From Parafrankia elaeagni (GTDB lineage: Bacteria; Actinomycetota; Actinomycetes; Frankiales; Frankiaceae): DNA of 64,000 bases. This document shows, piece by piece, positions 35,112 through 42,440 of this stretch. The position numbers were made by a program, and so were the translations under genes. How positions within the stretch are numbered: position 1 is the first letter of the stretch; the number at the start of each line of letters is the position of its first letter. Location of the stretch: positions 62,001 to 126,000 of the forward strand of contig NZ_KB893712.1 in NCBI RefSeq assembly GCF_000374165.1, given 5' to 3'. The notes under the pieces were generated by a model. The model saw only the letters and a list, made by a program, of their open reading frames with translations, was not told where the DNA came from and did no database searches.

Positions 35112-35750
35112 ATGGAGAAGATCCGGGTGTTCGTCCTCGACGACCACGAGATCGTGCGGAACGGTCTGCGTCAGACGCTCGCCCGGCATGACGACATCGA
35201 GCTCGTCGGAGAGGCCGGGCTGGCCGCGGAGGCGCTGCGGCGCATACCCGCGCTGCGCCCGGACGTGGCGGTGCTGGACGGGCGGCTGCCGGACGGCAGC
35301 GGCATCGACGTCTGCCGTGAGGTGCGGTCCACCCTGCCGGACGTGGCGTGTCTGATCCTGACGTCGTACGACGACGACGAGGCGCTGTTCTCGGCGATCA
35401 TGGCCGGGGCGGCCGGCTACGTGCTGAAGGAGATCCGGGGCAACGACCTGGTGGGCGCGATCCGGGCGGTGGCGTCGGGGCAGTCGCTGCTGGCGCCCTC
35501 GGTGACCCGCCGGGTGCTGGAGCGGCTGCGGGAGGGCCCGCACCAGGATCCCGCGCTGGCCTCGCTGAACCAGCGTGAGCGGGAGATCCTGCAGCTGATC
35601 GCGGACGGTCTGACGAACCGGCAGATCGGTACCCGGCTGGGTCTCTCGGAGAAGACCGTGAAGAACTACGTGTCGAGCATCCTGGAGAAGCTCGGCCTGG
35701 CCAGCCGCACGCAGGCCGCCGTCTACCTGATGAAGCAGGCCGGCGAGTAA
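35112..35750 (+). CDS. devR: NarL/FixJ response regulator, DevR/DosR-like
   Basis: This 212-residue two-component regulator has a receiver domain with Asp10-Asp11, phospho-acceptor Asp56 in AVLDGRLPDGSGI and the DosR-like stretch CLILTSYDDDEALF. The LuxR-type DNA-binding domain (LNQREREILQLIADGLTNRQ) has recognition helix EKTVKNYVS, identical to that of M. tuberculosis DosR, where the K-N pair contacts the GGGAC box. It therefore should read a similar box. It stands alone here; the cognate-looking kinase is about 5 kb downstream. Start at ATG 35112 has no strong ribosome site. Confidence 0.9.
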   Translation: MEKIRVFVLDDHEIVRNGLRQTLARHDDIELVGEAGLAAEALRRIPALRPDVAVLDGRLPDGSGIDVCREVRSTLPDVACLILTSYDDDEALFSAIMAGAAGYVLKEIRGNDLVGAIRAVASGQSLLAPSVTRRVLERLREGPHQDPALASLNQREREILQLIADGLTNRQIGTRLGLSEKTVKNYVSSILEKLGLASRTQAAVYLMKQAGE

Positions 35751-35820
35751 CCACCACGGGCGCTCCGCCGCGAGGCGGTGCCCGTGCCCGGCGGCGGTTC
35801 GTCCGCCGGTGGCCGCCGAC

Positions 35821-35857
35821 GGGACCTTCCTCCTGGTTCCGCCGCGACCTTCGCCTT
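35821..35857 (+). promoter_or_regulatory. Possible DosR-like box pair upstream of a lipoprotein gene
   Basis: GGGACCTTCCTCCT (35821-35834) and GCGACCTTCGCCTT (35844-35857) share 11 of 14 bases and are 23 bp apart. The first has a full GGGAC arm, the second a weaker one. They lie 63-100 bp upstream of the ATG at 35920. Confidence 0.35.
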
Positions 35858-35919
35858 CCTCCCCGCCCCTCCGGACGGGAACATCGGTGGTGTACCGGAT
35901 GGTCGAGGAGGCGGAAGTC

Positions 35920-36633
35920 ATGAAGACCATGGCCTGGACGTCGGCGGGCGGCGGTCTGGTGCGGGCCACGGTGGGAATACTCCTCACCGGTGTCCTACTG
36001 GGGCTGGTGAGCTGCGGCGGCGGCGGTTCCGACAACCGTGGATCGGGCGGTGGAGGCTCCGCGGCCACCGCCTCTCCCGCTCCCTCGGCGGGTCGGACCT
36101 CCACTCCGTCGCCTGCCCCACCGTCGCCTGCCCCGTCGCGAACCACGGCCGGCCCCGCGCCTGCGCCGTCCCCGACGGACGCGCCGCGGCCGGTCGTCTG
36201 GTCGAGTGAGCCGCGCCATGTGGACCACGCCCTGCCCGGCTCGGCGACGGTAGTCGGGGTGCGCAGCGGGCACAACGTGGCTGTCGGCATCGCCTTCGAC
36301 CGGCTGGTGATCGAGTTCGCGGACCAGGTCCCCGGCTACGACGTGCGGTACGTCCCCGACGTGCGCTCCCCGGGCGAGGGCGCGGTGGTCGCCCTGCGAG
36401 GCCAGGCATTCATGGAGGTGGTGCTCTTTCCCGCCGTGGCCCACGACGAGGCCGGACAACCGACGCTGCGTACCCCGTCCACCGGCGGTGGCCATCCCTC
36501 GCTCGTCCAGTACCGGATCACCGGCGACTACGAGGGATACGTCCACCTCGGCCTGGGCGTGGACGACCGGGTCGGCTTCCGGGTGCTCGAACTGTCGAAC
36601 CCGCCACGGCTGGCGATCGACCTGGCGGCATGA
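35920..36633 (+). CDS. Lipoprotein with AMIN-like domain
   Basis: The ATG at 35920 gives 237 residues with a signal peptide and lipobox (LLGLVSC, Cys at about residue 28), then a Ser/Pro/Thr-rich linker to about residue 90. The remaining 145 residues (FDRLVIEFADQVPGYDVRYV; GLGVDDRVGFRVLELSNPPR) form an AMIN-like beta domain known from actinobacterial surface lipoproteins. It probably sits on the outer face of the membrane and binds cell-wall components. It lies between devR and a stress-protein gene on the same strand. Confidence 0.78.
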   Translation: MKTMAWTSAGGGLVRATVGILLTGVLLGLVSCGGGGSDNRGSGGGGSAATASPAPSAGRTSTPSPAPPSPAPSRTTAGPAPAPSPTDAPRPVVWSSEPRHVDHALPGSATVVGVRSGHNVAVGIAFDRLVIEFADQVPGYDVRYVPDVRSPGEGAVVALRGQAFMEVVLFPAVAHDEAGQPTLRTPSTGGGHPSLVQYRITGDYEGYVHLGLGVDDRVGFRVLELSNPPRLAIDLAA

Positions 36634-36721
36634 GGCCCGCCCCGCCCGCGGTGGCAACACCGCCCGCGGCGGTCAGGGCGAGGCGCGGGTGACGCGCCGA
36701 CGATGCGGGGGAGGCTGAGTG

Positions 36722-37846
36722 ATGGTGGCGGCATCGCCTCGTTGGAGGGCCTCGGCGAGGCCTGGCCACGCGACGGACGACCAGGAGGAGCCGCCAGCCG
36801 GCGGCACCGACGCTGCGCGTGACGACGGCGAGGCTGTCCGCGGCCGGGACGACGACGAGACTGTCCACGACGACGAGGTCGGCTGGCCGGACGGGCCCGG
36901 CCGGGACATCGTGGTCGGGCTCGACGGTTCCGCGGACTCGGAGCGCGCGCTGCACTGGGCCGTCCGGGAAGCCGTGCTCCGCGGGACCGGTGTGCGCGCG
37001 GTGCTGGCCTGGGCGTCCGCCGGACCGACACAGGACGGATCGCGCCCGCCACCGTCGACGTCGCCGGAACATCCGCGGTGGACGGCCCAGTGGATCCTCA
37101 ACGAGGCGGTGGACCGGGTGCGTGCGGACGAGCCGTACGCCCGGATCGTGGCCCGGACCGTCTTCGGGCCTCCCGTGCGGATGTTGCTGGCCGAGGCCGA
37201 CGGCGCCGAGATGCTCGTCGTGGGTGCCCGCGGCGCCACCCCGGCCGACCGCATGCTGACCGGCTCGGTCAGCCTCGCCTGCCTGCACGGCGCGGCTGTC
37301 CCGGTCGTCATCGTGCACGGCGGCAGCGCCGGCTGGGAGGGCCACCGCCCGATCGTCGTGGGTGTCGACGGCTCGGCCTCCTCCCGGATCGCGCTCGCCT
37401 GGGCTGTTCGGGAGGCACGGCTGCGGGCCGCCCGGCTACGGGTCGTGCATGTCTGGACGCCGCCGCCCCCGCTGGGGGACGGGGCCGGCGCGGCAGGCGA
37501 GGAGATGTTCCACGCCGCCGCCCGTGCGCTCCTTGACGATGCCGTGCGCGTCCTGCGCGGACCGGCCGGCGCCGGAGTCGAGGCGGAACCGGTGCTGGTG
37601 CGGGGTGGGGTGAGTCGCGAACTCATCAGTGAGGCCGCCCGGGCGCAGATGCTGGTTCTCGGCGCCCGGGGCCGGGGTGGTTTCGCGGGACTCGTGCTCG
37701 GCTCCACGAGCTCGCAGTGCGTGGCGCACGCCGGTTGCCCGGTCGCCGTGGTGCGCGGGGCCGCCGGTGGCGCCGCGCCGGAGGGACCGAGAGTCCTGGC
37801 GGACCGGGAGACAGGTCGCCCGAGGACCCACACGCCGGTGACGTGA
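36722..37846 (+). CDS. Universal stress protein, tandem UspA domains with N-terminal extension
   Basis: This 374-residue protein has about 60 extra acidic, disordered residues in front of two UspA domains: IVVGLDGSADSERALHWAV with GARGATPADRMLTGS, then IVVGVDGSASSRIALAWAV with GARGRGGFAGLVLGS. The first ATP loop keeps the spacing but is less typical. A later start nearer the first domain is possible. It follows the lipoprotein by 88 bp, probably in the same transcript. In M. tuberculosis a Usp gene (Rv3134c) is also linked to devR. Confidence 0.88.
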   Translation: MVAASPRWRASARPGHATDDQEEPPAGGTDAARDDGEAVRGRDDDETVHDDEVGWPDGPGRDIVVGLDGSADSERALHWAVREAVLRGTGVRAVLAWASAGPTQDGSRPPPSTSPEHPRWTAQWILNEAVDRVRADEPYARIVARTVFGPPVRMLLAEADGAEMLVVGARGATPADRMLTGSVSLACLHGAAVPVVIVHGGSAGWEGHRPIVVGVDGSASSRIALAWAVREARLRAARLRVVHVWTPPPPLGDGAGAAGEEMFHAAARALLDDAVRVLRGPAGAGVEAEPVLVRGGVSRELISEAARAQMLVLGARGRGGFAGLVLGSTSSQCVAHAGCPVAVVRGAAGGAAPEGPRVLADRETGRPRTHTPVT

Positions 37847-38051
37847 TCCGGGTGGGGAGTCGGATGAGGATGGCGCACATGTCGTCCGCGCCGAACTGCC
37901 GGGAATCGACCCCGAGCGCGCCGTCGAGGCCAGGACCGCGGTCCGGTGCGTCAAGGTCCAGCGGGGCTGGCCGCTTCCCCCGTCAATGATGCGGTTGTCC
38001 CCACGGGCGTCCCACCGGCTCTGCCGGCACGCCCGCTGGCCCGGGCCGCTC

Positions 38052-38282
38052 TCACGGCGACCCGGCCCCTCGGGCCGCAGGGGCCAGGTACTCCCGCCGC
38101 CAGGCTCGCCACAGCTCGTCGGCGCCCCAGACCAGGACGGGCAGCGGCAGGAGGAGCAGGAGATCGGACGGCGGCACCGACGCCGTGCCGAGTGGACCAT
38201 GAAGCGGGGGCACGTAGACCACCAGGGCGGCGAACCCGACCTCGTCGAACCGGGCGGGAGCGTACCGTGCCCACCTGCCTTC
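38052..38282 (-). pseudogene. C-terminal remnant of a P-type cation ATPase (CtpF-like)
   Basis: This minus-strand frame has no convincing start of its own. It encodes ALVVYVPPLHGPLGTASV, then a hydrophobic helix LLLLLPLPVLVWGADELWRA and WRREYLAP before TGA at 38052. This is the ending of PacL/CtpF-type P-type ATPases (last membrane helices and the W-G-x-D-E-x-x-R tail). Phosphorylation and nucleotide domains are absent. CtpF (Rv1997) is a DosR-regulon gene, so this looks like the eroded tail of another member. It is in frame with, but separated by a stop from, the small gene upstream. Confidence 0.6.
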
Positions 38283-38606
38283 TCAGTGTGAAAGGGCGAA
38301 GACCTTGGCCGGGGCGCTGACAGGCAGGCCGGCCTGGTCGTGGACCGCCGCCTCCAGGGCGCGCAACCGGTCCGCCGACGCGCGGAGGTGATGGGCGCAG
38401 AGAAGGATCTGCTGGGCCGGCCGTCCGTCCCGGCCCGGGAGAAGGACCTGCGCCACCGGCTCGCTCGGGCAGCAGCACGACCGGGCGGCAGGATCGATCG
38501 GCGGACGGGTGGCCACCGGGTCGGAAGGTGCCGTGGGCGACTCGTCGGGGGTCGGCTGACCCAGGAGTGGCGTCTGGTGGAGGCGCTTCGCGCCCAGGAG
38601 CCTCAT
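38283..38606 (-). CDS. Small Cys-containing hypothetical protein
   Basis: The ATG at 38606 gives 107 residues. The second half has SCCCPSEPVAQVLLPG and QQILLCAHHLRASADRLRAL, an arrangement (Cys pair, short strand, C-A-H-H) reminiscent of small zinc-binding actinobacterial proteins. The first half is Pro/Thr-rich. It follows the CBS-DUF1918 gene by about 100 bp on the same strand and could be co-transcribed. Its stop directly abuts the P-type ATPase remnant in the same frame. Function unknown. Confidence 0.5.
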   Translation of the reverse strand: MRLLGAKRLHQTPLLGQPTPDESPTAPSDPVATRPPIDPAARSCCCPSEPVAQVLLPGRDGRPAQQILLCAHHLRASADRLRALEAAVHDQAGLPVSAPAKVFALSH

Positions 38607-38703
38607 GTCCTGCGATGCCTTTCGTCTCGGGGTCTGGACGACGGATCGACGGGGTCTGCCGGCCGCGGGCCGGCAGCAGTCCTCCGCCGCTGTTGACCGG
38701 CGT

Positions 38704-39381
38704 CTACCTGCCCTGATCGTCGTAGTGGTGGATCCACGCGTCCGGGCCCGGATACATGTAGGTGCGCCGGCCGTCGGACCAGCGGACCAGGAACGGGGGG
38801 TCGCCGGCGGGCGTCGCGACCTCGAGGATCTCCCCGTCGCGTTTCGGGCTCGCCCCGACCCCCGTGTGGATGACGATGGCGTCTCCGACGCGGGCCTGCC
38901 AGCGGGCGAGGGCGCGGGTCTGTGGGCGCAGCGCGCTGAGGGGCAGGGGCAGGCCGCCTTCGTGACGGGGGTGCCCGATCTCCTCCGCGGCCACGGCGAC
39001 CAGCTCCGCGGTCCGCGGATCCGTCGTGGCCGCCAGCAGATCATCGAGGCTGACCACACCGACGACGGTGTCCCCGTCGGTCACGGCCAGGCGGCGGATC
39101 GCGTGCTCCGCGAAGACGCCACCCACCTCCTCCCAGGTCGCCGACCGTGCAACGCTCACCACCCCGCAGGTCATGACAGCGTCGATCCGGCCGTCGAGCG
39201 GGACGGCGCCGGCGACGACCCTCAGGGCCAGGTCGCGGTCCGTCACGATTCCGGCCGGGCGCTCTGCGTCGGTGACGATCAGCGATCCCACTCCCGCCCG
39301 GTCCATCAGCTTCGCGGCTTCCCGGATGGGCGTCTGCGACGGCACTGTCACCGGTGCGCTGAACGTGATCTCCTGCTTCAT
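38704..39381 (-). CDS. CBS-domain pair fused to DUF1918
   Basis: The 225-residue protein starts with two CBS motifs (PIREAAKLMDRAGVGSLIVT, GIVTDRDLALRVV; then EHAIRRLAVTDGDTVVGVVS), about residues 1-125, similar to hypoxic response protein 1 (Rv2626c). The last 60 residues are a DUF1918 module (ARVGDAIVIHTGVGASPKRD; FLVRWSDGRRTYMYPGPDAW), as in Rv0569. Both are separate DosR-regulon proteins in M. tuberculosis. A strong ribosome site (GGAGGAA) precedes the ATG. It is downstream of the SpoIIE-like gene. Confidence 0.88.
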   Translation of the reverse strand: MKQEITFSAPVTVPSQTPIREAAKLMDRAGVGSLIVTDAERPAGIVTDRDLALRVVAGAVPLDGRIDAVMTCGVVSVARSATWEEVGGVFAEHAIRRLAVTDGDTVVGVVSLDDLLAATTDPRTAELVAVAAEEIGHPRHEGGLPLPLSALRPQTRALARWQARVGDAIVIHTGVGASPKRDGEILEVATPAGDPPFLVRWSDGRRTYMYPGPDAWIHHYDDQGR

Positions 39382-39453
39382 GCCAGGTTCCTCCTGTTTT
39401 CGCGGTTCGGCGGCTGGGCAAAGCCCGAGCCACCAGCCGAACTCGGCGCCGGA

Positions 39454-40239
39454 CTACCTCGTCAGCGCCGCACCGGCGGAGGCCCGCATGCCCGCCATGG
39501 TCGCGGTGGCGCGGAGGCCACCATGTGCTCGGTCACTGCGGTCACTGTCAGCGGGGCGCGAGAGCAGCAGGCCGGAACGGTCGTCGGCGCCACGCTGGGT
39601 AAAGGCCTCGACCTCGGCGAAGAGGCGCTCGATGACGCCGGCCCGGCTTTTTTCCGTGTTCTTGTGACTGCCTGCTGTCACAAGTCGTTCGAGTCCGAAC
39701 TCGGAACCCGCCGTGTTCCTCGCCTCGGCCAGGCCGTCGGTGTAGAGGAGCAGGGACTCCCCCGGCCCCAGCCGCAGTGTCCGGTTCGACCAGAGGGCCG
39801 TGCCGGCGAAGAGATCGGACAGCAGCGGCCCTGTCGGGCCGAGCAGCCGGACGGCAGCCGGGCCGCCTGTCTCCGCGGGCTGGCCGCCCAGCACGACGGG
39901 GGCGGGATGGCCGGCGTTCGCGTAGGTCACCGTGCCGTCGGCCTCGGCGACGGCGACGAAGGCGGTGGCGTACATCTCGCCCATGTCACCGAGGGCCGCG
40001 ACCTCCGCCAGAGCGCCGGCGAGGGCTCGGCCGGGGGCGGTTCCCAGCAGGAGCCGGTCTCGCAGCAGGCGGCTCAGCAGCAGAGCGAGCGCCGCCGCCT
40101 GGCCGTCGTGACCGGCGGCGTCGCCCATGCTGATCGCCAGCCGTCCCCCCGCGAGCCGCAGGACGTCGATCCAGTCGCCGCCCGGCGAACCCGGCTGCGC
40201 GGGGCGTACCCGCCAGGATGCGTTGAGGCCGTTCGTCAC
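39454..40239 (-). CDS. PP2C/SpoIIE-type serine phosphatase domain protein
   Basis: This 261-residue single-domain phosphatase has the metal-binding motifs SMGDAAGHDGQAAALALLLS, ATAFVAVAEADGTVTYANAG, HPAPVVL and LLLYTDGLAEARN. The Asp residues in GDAAGHD and YTDG should hold Mn/Mg. No sensory domain is attached and no anti-sigma or anti-anti-sigma gene is beside it, so the substrate is unknown. It is divergent from the DevS-like kinase gene and shares its promoter region, and the CBS-DUF1918 gene follows 72 bp downstream. Confidence 0.82.
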   Translation of the reverse strand: MTNGLNASWRVRPAQPGSPGGDWIDVLRLAGGRLAISMGDAAGHDGQAAALALLLSRLLRDRLLLGTAPGRALAGALAEVAALGDMGEMYATAFVAVAEADGTVTYANAGHPAPVVLGGQPAETGGPAAVRLLGPTGPLLSDLFAGTALWSNRTLRLGPGESLLLYTDGLAEARNTAGSEFGLERLVTAGSHKNTEKSRAGVIERLFAEVEAFTQRGADDRSGLLLSRPADSDRSDRAHGGLRATATMAGMRASAGAALTR

Positions 40240-40531
40240 CGGGCACCTCCGTGATCATCGCCGGTCATCACGTCCGGCGTGGTGGCGTCCCCCGGCGCGA
40301 ACGACGTTCTGCACTGGACTCCCACCGGCTGCTGCCTTTCGGGCCCGCAGGAGTGGACGCATCACCAGCATCGACATCACTCCGGACTGTCGACAGGGAC
40401 TTTCGGCAGGCGGCCGGCAGGGCAACGTCCCGGACGGAGGCCGCCCGACGGCGGGGCCGCGGGGCGGTCGGCTGTCGTCGGGCCATCGCGAAAAGGGACC
40501 GGGCAGCGTCACCTTCGCGTATCGTGCTGGC
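40240..40531. promoter_or_regulatory. Divergent promoter region with DevR/DosR-like box pair at 40396-40431
   Basis: GGGACTTTCGGCAG (40396-40409) keeps GGGACTT and G-N-C of the mycobacterial consensus. Exactly 22 bp further, CAGGGCAACGTCCC (40418-40431) provides a perfect GTCCC half-site. They sit about 100 bp before the kinase start and 160 bp before the phosphatase start, so either or both may be controlled. If real, the kinase is under DevR feedback. Confidence 0.5.
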
Positions 40532-42379
40532 GTGGCCGCAAGATCAAAATCCTCTGTCTCACCCGGGTGGGATGAGGCGCATGCGCCCGGCCCGCAGGCC
40601 ACCCCGGCCGCCGGGCCGGCACTGCCGCCGGGAGACGGGCTGACGTTCCCCGCGGTGGCCAGGCTGGAGCTTGACGACCTGCTCAGCCAGCTGGTCGATC
40701 GGGCCCAGGACGTGCTGGCCACGCAAGGGCGGTTGCGCGGGCTGCTCCAGGCCAACCAGGTCGTCGCCACCGACCTGCGGCTGTCCGTCCTGCTGCGGCG
40801 CGTTGTCGAGGTCGCCTGCGACCTGCTCGGCGCCCGCTACGGCGCACTGGGCGTCATCGCGCCCGACCGCACGCTGGAGGAGTTCGTCCACGTCGGCATG
40901 GACGAGTCGGCCGTCGAGCGGATCGGGCATCTGCCGACCGGGCACGGTCTGCTGGGCCTGCTCATCGACGACCCCCGCCCGCGCCGTGTCGACGGCATCG
41001 CCGGTGCCGCCGGCTCCCAGGGCTTCCCGGCGGGTCATCCGCCGATGACGACCTTCCTCGGGGTGCCGATCATCGTGCGGGGGGAGGTGTTCGGCAACCT
41101 CTATCTGACCGACAAGCACGGCGGCGTTCCCTTCACCGCCGAGGACGAGGAGCTCGCCCTCGCTCTGGCGGCCAACGCCGGCGTGGCGATCGCGAACGCG
41201 CGGCTCTACCACGAGTCGCAGCAGCGGCATCTGTGGATGACCGCGTCGGCGGAGGTCGCCCGGTTGCTGATGGCCGGCGCCGACGACGCGCTCACCGCCG
41301 CAGCGCGCCGGGTTCAGGACGTCGCCGACGCGTCCTTCGTCGCTCTCGCGCTGCGCGCGGGTGACCACGCCGACCCGGAGGGAGACCTGGGCCACGGCGG
41401 GTACGTCCGGGTGGCCGTGGCGCTCACGGCGTTCGCCGCCGACGGCGGGGCTGACGTCCCGGCCGGGGGCGACGCCGAGCGCGTCGGTCGTCTCATCCCG
41501 CTGGAGCACACGCTGACCGGGCGGGTGATCGGCGAGCGGCAGGCCCTGCGCGTCGACGAGGCGGAACTCGACGCGGTCCCGGACGAGCGCGGGCCGCACA
41601 CCGGGCCGCTTCTCGTCCTTCCTCTCGTCACCGGGGCCGAGCAGTGCATCGGCGCCCTGCTCGTCGGGCGGGACCGCGGCGCGCGCGCCTTCACCGACAG
41701 CGACCTCGACATGGCCGCCGGCTTCGCCGGCCACATCGCCGTCGCCCTCGAGCTCGCCCGGACCAAGGCCGACCAGGAACGGCTGAGGGTCCTCGCCGAC
41801 CGCGGCCGCATCGCCCGTGACCTGCACGACCATGTCATCCAGCGGATGTTCGCCGTCGCCCTCGGCATGCAGGATCTCGCGCAGTACGAGAACCCGTCGA
41901 ACGCCGAGCGGCTCAGCGGCTACGTCGAGGACATCGACGCCACCATCAAGGACATCCGTCGCTCCATCTTCGAGCTGCGCGGGCAGGGGCCCGCCAGGCG
42001 CGGCCACCTGCACGCCGGCCTCAGGAAGATCGCCGCGGAGGTGGGGCCCGCCCTCGGTTTCGCCCCCGCCCTGCGCCTGACCGGCCCCCTCGACACCGTC
42101 GTCGACGACCAGCTCACCGACCACCTCCTCGCCGTGGCCCGGGAAGCCCTGACCAACGCCGCCCGGCACGCCCATGCCACGCGGGTCGAGATCCGGGTGG
42201 CGGTGGAAGGGGACACGGTCACCCTCGAGGCCGTTGACGACGGCGTCGGCCTCGGTGAGACCGCACGCCGCAGTGGCCTGGACAACCTGCGGGCACGGGC
42301 CGAAGGTCTCGGCGGCACCTTCACCGCGGAGGCCGCACCCGCCGGCGGGACCCGGCTGCGCTGGACCGCTCCGCTCTGA
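40532..42379 (+). CDS. devS: Haem-type GAF-GAF sensor histidine kinase, DevS/DosT-like
   Basis: This 615-residue cytoplasmic kinase has GAF-A about residues 80-225, GAF-B 245-400, a HisKA_3 dimer/phosphoacceptor helix (RIARDLHDHVIQRMFAVALG, His432) and an HATPase region (EALTNAARHA; DDGVGLGETARRSGLDNLRA). GAF-A matches mycobacterial DevS closely: RIGHLPTGHGLLGLLIDDP and GFPAGHPPMTTFLGVPI. His169 there aligns with haem-ligand His149 of DevS, and Tyr191 (FGNLYLTDK) with Tyr171. It should therefore bind haem and sense O2/NO/CO. The GTG 40532 start is uncertain. Partner devR is at 35112. Confidence 0.88.
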   Translation: MAARSKSSVSPGWDEAHAPGPQATPAAGPALPPGDGLTFPAVARLELDDLLSQLVDRAQDVLATQGRLRGLLQANQVVATDLRLSVLLRRVVEVACDLLGARYGALGVIAPDRTLEEFVHVGMDESAVERIGHLPTGHGLLGLLIDDPRPRRVDGIAGAAGSQGFPAGHPPMTTFLGVPIIVRGEVFGNLYLTDKHGGVPFTAEDEELALALAANAGVAIANARLYHESQQRHLWMTASAEVARLLMAGADDALTAAARRVQDVADASFVALALRAGDHADPEGDLGHGGYVRVAVALTAFAADGGADVPAGGDAERVGRLIPLEHTLTGRVIGERQALRVDEAELDAVPDERGPHTGPLLVLPLVTGAEQCIGALLVGRDRGARAFTDSDLDMAAGFAGHIAVALELARTKADQERLRVLADRGRIARDLHDHVIQRMFAVALGMQDLAQYENPSNAERLSGYVEDIDATIKDIRRSIFELRGQGPARRGHLHAGLRKIAAEVGPALGFAPALRLTGPLDTVVDDQLTDHLLAVAREALTNAARHAHATRVEIRVAVEGDTVTLEAVDDGVGLGETARRSGLDNLRARAEGLGGTFTAEAAPAGGTRLRWTAPL

Positions 42380-42380
42380 C

Positions 42381-42440
42381 CCGGGGCCACTTCGTCCGAA
42401 TCGGGGCCACTTCGTCCGACTCGGGGTCACTTCGCCGTCC
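42381..42440. repeat. Three 20-bp tandem repeats between convergent genes
   Basis: The unit TCGGGGCCACTTCGTCCGAC occurs three times with exact 20-bp period and few changes. It starts two bases after the kinase stop and runs into the 3' end of the PEP synthase gene, supplying its last codons and stop. It does not form a clear hairpin. Confidence 0.7.

Noticed and set aside
33252-35112. Plus-strand extension upstream of devR across the SulP gene
   Set aside because: The extension is antisense to the SulP permease. The DevR domain starts cleanly at ATG 35112, and relatives have this length.
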